Origin: Gaiellales bacterium
GTDB lineage: Bacteria; Actinomycetota; Thermoleophilia; Gaiellales; F1-60-MAGs149
Length of the DNA stretch: 7,942 bases
NCBI GenBank assembly: GCA_030831375.1
Contig: JAURLF010000226.1
Coordinates: 1 to 7,942 of the forward strand
Direction of reading: 5' to 3'
The position numbers and the translations under genes are program-made. This document shows positions 5,734 to 7,942 of the stretch, one piece after another; positions within the stretch are counted from its first letter, which is position 1; every line of letters begins with the position of its first letter. The notes under the pieces were generated by a model. That model was not told where the DNA came from, made no database searches, and was given only the letters and a program-made list of their open reading frames with translations.

Positions 5734-6611
5734 GGGACGCGGCCCAGCTCGCCATCGATGCGCCCGCGCCGGTCGCGGCCCGGGCCGCCGCCGTCCTCGC
5801 CGACCTGCTCGCGTCCGCCGGGATCGTGGTGCGCCGCACCGGCAGCGCGGTCCTCGCCTGGCCGAACCCGGAGCTGCCGTTCTCACGCGAGGCGTGGGAG
5901 TCGGAGCGCCCCCTCGAGGAGGACCCCCTCGCCCTCGCCTTCCGGCGCCTGCACGGCGATCCCGCGCGCGGGGGCTGGGACGCCCCCGTCGACGCCGTCC
6001 GCCGCCGCGTCGCCGAGTGGGCGCGCATGGAGCGCCTGCGCGTCGCCCCGTGCTGGCCCGGCGCCGCCACCTGCGCCGTGGCGCTCGTGCACGAGGCGCT
6101 CGCGCCCGAGCGGCCGCGCGGCGGCCTGCGCGGCGCCCTCGGCCGGCGCCGCACGGACGACCCGCTGGTCGCGTACCGGCGCGTCGCGGAGGCGGAGCGG
6201 GCCGTCGGCGCGACGGGCGCGCTGCGCTCCGCCGACCTGCTCACGCCCGATGAGCAGGCGCAGGTGCACGCCCTCGGCCTCGACCTCGCCACGGGCGCGA
6301 ACGTGCTGATCGCGAGCCGGCCCGGGTTCGGACGCGGCTCCGCGTTCCCCACGCGCGGGTACGACCGCGCCGCGGAGCGCGTCGACGCGTGGGTCGAGCT
6401 GCCGCTCCTCGGCGCGGAGCCCGACCCGGGACTCGCCGCCCTGCTCGAGCAGGGCGGCGGGGCGGCGCTGTCCGTGCCGATCGCCCGCTTCGACGGCGAG
6501 GAGGGCGAGGCCGCCGCCCGCGCCTACGCGGACGACCTCGAGCGGCTGCGCGCGCTCGGGGCGTGGCTGACGACCCCCGAGGGCCTCGCCGCGCACCTGT
6601 ACGCCGGCTAG
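5730..6611 (+). CDS. Unrecognised protein, possibly a degenerate NodB-type polysaccharide deacetylase
   Basis: 293 residues from a GTG in the glycosyltransferase stop (GTGA), with GGGG 7 bases upstream. No signal peptide or membrane helix is seen, so it is probably cytoplasmic. The order of segments resembles long polysaccharide-deacetylase-like proteins of glycan clusters. WPGAATCAVALVHEAL (109-124) lies where those have 'wp.g...vvLTHDVD'. YRRVAEAERAVGATGAL (149-165) recalls the 'll.lE...G..STfy' region. RPGFGRGSAFPTRGYD (197-212) plus VDAWVELPLL (218-227) recalls 'GFraGT..PFr.yD....l.ElPl'. The metal-binding Asp and His residues are absent: HDVD reads HEAL, and no 'GLHgs' histidine is found. 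It is therefore either a non-catalytic relative or a different family altogether. It is the last gene of the coupled epimerase-glycosyltransferase run, which favours a glycan-linked role. The gene is surely real from its codon usage; the family call is tentative. Confidence 0.6.
   Translation: MRDAAQLAIDAPAPVAARAAAVLADLLASAGIVVRRTGSAVLAWPNPELPFSREAWESERPLEEDPLALAFRRLHGDPARGGWDAPVDAVRRRVAEWARMERLRVAPCWPGAATCAVALVHEALAPERPRGGLRGALGRRRTDDPLVAYRRVAEAERAVGATGALRSADLLTPDEQAQVHALGLDLATGANVLIASRPGFGRGSAFPTRGYDRAAERVDAWVELPLLGAEPDPGLAALLEQGGGAALSVPIARFDGEEGEAAARAYADDLERLRALGAWLTTPEGLAAHLYAG
6608..6611. other. Shared convergent stop tetranucleotide (CTAG)
   Basis: The palindrome CTAG supplies the TAG stop of the plus-strand deacetylase-like gene (6609-6611) and the TAG stop of the minus-strand ClpS-like gene (6610-6608). 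The two gene sets therefore end tail to tail with a four-base overlap and no room for a separate terminator between them. Any termination signal must lie within the opposing coding sequence. Confidence 0.9.
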
Positions 6612-6901
6612 GCCTGCTCCAGCGGCGCCATCGTCAGGCCGCGCTCGTCGAGCTGCTCGTGGTAGAGCTCGGCCAGCTCGCGGTGCCCCGTCCACACGAT
6701 CGCGCGGCCCGTGTGGTGAATGCGGTTCGCGAGCGCCATCCCGCGCGGGTAGTCGACGCCGGGGATGACGGCGGCGAGGGCCCGGGCGACGCCCTCGAAG
6801 GTGTTGTGGTCGTCGTTGAGCACGATCACGTGCCACGGCGGGCCGAGGGCCGTGCCGCCTCCGGCGCGCCGCCGCTCGGCGACGTCCGGTGCGCCGCTCA
6901 C
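6608..6901 (-). CDS. clpS: ClpS-like adaptor protein
   Basis: 97 residues; the first 20 are a variable, probably disordered tail. The ClpS core follows: PPWHVIVLNDDHNTFEGV (21-38), with the signature NDD (29-31), then a helix RALAAVIP, the ALANRIHHTGRAIVWTG segment (56-72) for the 'iM..vH..G.avv' block, and ELAELYHEQLDERGLTMAPLEQA at the end. Classical ClpS docks on the ClpA or ClpC N-domain and delivers proteins with destabilising N-terminal residues to ClpP. Here the 'NDDHNTFE' and 'WTGHRELAELY' forms replace the usual 'NDDyTpmefV' and 'y..EiAE', a variant subgroup I associate with Actinomycetota and other soil bacteria. N-degron recognition is therefore not certain. The GTG start overlaps the response-regulator stop (GTGA on the minus strand). 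A G6 run 6 bases upstream may act as an SD. It is the last gene of the kinase-regulator operon. Confidence 0.85.
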   Translation of the reverse strand: MSGAPDVAERRRAGGGTALGPPWHVIVLNDDHNTFEGVARALAAVIPGVDYPRGMALANRIHHTGRAIVWTGHRELAELYHEQLDERGLTMAPLEQA

Positions 6902-7479
6902 CCGCCACCCCCCGGATCGCCGAGGGTGGCGACGGGCGCCTCGGCCACGACCCGCATCGGCTTGCCCGTCTTCTGGCTGGCCGCGCGGATCCGCCGGAAC
7001 GCCTCCGCCTCGTCGATGTCGTCCTGGCGCATCAGGATGCCCTTCGCGCGCTCGACGGCCTTGCGCGAGGCGAGCGCCTCCGCGAGGTCCGCCGTCTCGG
7101 CGCGCAGCGCGTCCAGCTCGTCGAAGCGGGCCCGAGCCGTGTCGATCGCGGGCAGGAGATCGACCTCCCGGAACGGCTTCACGAGGTAGCCGAAGGCGCC
7201 CGCCTCGGACGCGCGGGAGACGAGGTCCGCCTCGGCGTACGCGGTCAGCATCACGATCGGCACGGGCCGGGCCCGGCTGATCTCGCGCGCCGCCTCGATG
7301 CCGTCCATGTGCGGCATGCGCACGTCCATCACGATCAGGTCCGGCGCGTGCTCCGCGGCGAGCGCGACGGCCTCCCGGCCGTCGCGGGCCTCCGCCACCA
7401 CCTCATGGCCCGCGCGCTCGAGGAGCGCGCGCACGTCGAGGCGGATGATCGTCTCGTCCTCGGCGATCAGCACCCTCAT
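6898..7479 (-). CDS. PdtaR-like response regulator with C-terminal ANTAR RNA-binding domain
   Basis: 193 residues from an ATG preceded by a good SD (GGAG, six bases away; plus-strand bases 7486-7489). The receiver domain covers about residues 1-118: acidic pair E7-D8, phosphoacceptor D52 in VMDVRMPHMDG, T79 and K101 (YLVKPF). A coiled stretch (118-135) leads to an ANTAR domain (about 136-183) with the conserved ASRKAVERAKGILMRQ (137-152), EAEAFRRIR (157-165) and PMRVVAE. ANTAR domains bind paired hairpins in mRNA leaders and prevent transcription termination when the receiver is phosphorylated. In mycobacteria the PdtaS/PdtaR pair is the best-known case. The start overlaps the upstream kinase stop (ATGA) and the stop overlaps the ClpS-like start (GTGA), so all three should be produced together. 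The glycine-rich C-terminal tail is unremarkable. Longer readings upstream of 7479 run through the kinase gene and are rejected. Confidence 0.93.
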   Translation of the reverse strand: MRVLIAEDETIIRLDVRALLERAGHEVVAEARDGREAVALAAEHAPDLIVMDVRMPHMDGIEAAREISRARPVPIVMLTAYAEADLVSRASEAGAFGYLVKPFREVDLLPAIDTARARFDELDALRAETADLAEALASRKAVERAKGILMRQDDIDEAEAFRRIRAASQKTGKPMRVVAEAPVATLGDPGGGG

Positions 7480-7942
7480 GCCGCGCTCCAGGCGAGCCGG
7501 GCCCGCACGCCGGGCGCCGCGTCCTCCAGCACCAGCTCGCCGTGCAGGCGGTCGACGGCGAGGGCGCGGGCGATCTTGAGGCCGAGCGAGCGTTCCGGGT
7601 CGAAGCCCTCCGGCAGGCCGGGTCCCGCGTCCTGCACGACCAGCTCGATGCGATCGCCCGCGGCGGCGAGGCGGACGGACACGTCGCCGCCGCCGTGCTC
7701 CAGCGCGTTCGCGTACAGCTCGGAGAAGACCAGCGCCACCGCCGTCGCCTCGTCGCCCGGCACCATCGCATGGGCGAGGTCCTGCTCGGCGGGCAGGGCG
7801 CCGCTGCGGCGGAACAGGAGGGGAAGGCCGCACAGAGCCCCCTCGACGTGGTGCATGCCGCCTGGCTCGTTCTGCGAGGCGGTCAGGTAGCCATGGTGTC
7901 GTCGCAGTTCGGTCGCCAGCGCCACGCCGTCGAGCGGCGGGA
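7476..7942 (-). CDS. Sensor histidine kinase, C-terminal ATPase domain (N-terminus outside window)
   Basis: The frame is open to the window end, giving 154 visible residues. The last ~95 form a HATPase_c domain: N-box FSELYANALEHG with its Glu/Asn pair, G1 box VVQDAGPGLPEG, G2-like SLGLKIARALA, and a closing strand pair GELVLEDAAPGVRARL. This type (HWE/HisKA_2-like, as in PdtaS) normally pairs with ANTAR regulators, and the ATGA overlap with the response regulator supports that. The ~60 residues before the N-box do not show the expected 'HHRVKNNLQ' phosphoacceptor motif; only ELRRHHGYL and GMHHVE contain histidines. The same part has more A/T-ending codons (eight of about sixty) than the ATPase part (four of about ninety-three). 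The phosphoacceptor may lie outside the window, or the 5' part may be atypical. A GTG at 7925 is not credible as a start without more upstream sequence. Confidence 0.8.
   Translation of the reverse strand, partial: PPLDGVALATELRRHHGYLTASQNEPGGMHHVEGALCGLPLLFRRSGALPAEQDLAHAMVPGDEATAVALVFSELYANALEHGGGDVSVRLAAAGDRIELVVQDAGPGLPEGFDPERSLGLKIARALAVDRLHGELVLEDAAPGVRARLAWSAA

Noticed and set aside
4588..5886. 432-residue minus-strand open frame opposite the glycosyltransferase
   Set aside because: It is a low-complexity Arg/Ala/Gly/Glu-rich translation opposite a well-supported GT2 gene; no start context or domain.
6889..7890. 333-residue plus-strand open frame opposite the response regulator and kinase
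   Set aside because: The minus strand carries intact REC, ANTAR and HATPase motifs with coupled junctions; this frame contains none.
1..7942. tRNA, rRNA, CRISPR arrays, insertion sequences or long repeats
   Set aside because: None seen on either strand by reading; gaps between genes are at most 41 bases, leaving no room for them outside coding sequence.

Overview
This is a bacterial chromosomal window of very high G+C (roughly three quarters by eye), with almost every third codon position G or C. Seven plus-strand genes and three minus-strand genes converge near 6610, and coding is wall to wall. Three things point to Actinomycetota, most likely class Thermoleophilia (Solirubrobacterales-like): the base composition, an ANTAR response regulator paired with a HATPase kinase, and a membrane-anchored protein with a 'TWQxxNPxDxD'-like segment. 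This placement is inferred from gene families and style, not from a marker gene.

Left part (1-2125): the C-terminal half of a fumarate reductase/succinate dehydrogenase-type flavoprotein, then a geranylgeranyl-reductase-family FAD oxidoreductase, then a small protein with a C-terminal ACT-like domain. The two flavoproteins may form a redox pair, but nothing in the window names a substrate.

Middle (2136-6611): a membrane-anchored extracytoplasmic protein (FlgD-like Ig fold plus a short domain resembling the C-terminal domain of N,N-dimethylformamidase large subunit), an NAD-dependent nucleotide-sugar epimerase, a family 2 glycosyltransferase, and a protein that looks like a degenerate NodB-type polysaccharide deacetylase. 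The last three overlap by GTGA stop/start junctions and read as one translationally coupled surface-glycan cassette.

Right part (minus strand, 7942 to 6608): a PdtaS-like kinase (cut by the window end), a PdtaR-like REC-ANTAR response regulator, and a ClpS-like adaptor. They are joined by ATGA and GTGA overlaps, which suggests one regulatory operon linking RNA-level antitermination signalling to a ClpS-type proteolytic adaptor. The plus and minus gene sets end on the same four bases (CTAG), leaving no intergenic space.

The most noteworthy non-genic signal is a repeated promoter arrangement. Four plus-strand genes (starts 556, 1652, 2136, 3668) each have a TANNNT hexamer ending exactly 6 or 7 bases before the start codon and no Shine-Dalgarno sequence. 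This is the geometry expected for leaderless mRNAs. The genes joined by overlaps instead have G-rich SD-like stretches. No RNA genes, insertion sequences, CRISPR arrays or long repeats were seen, and there is no gene-free stretch above 50 bases.
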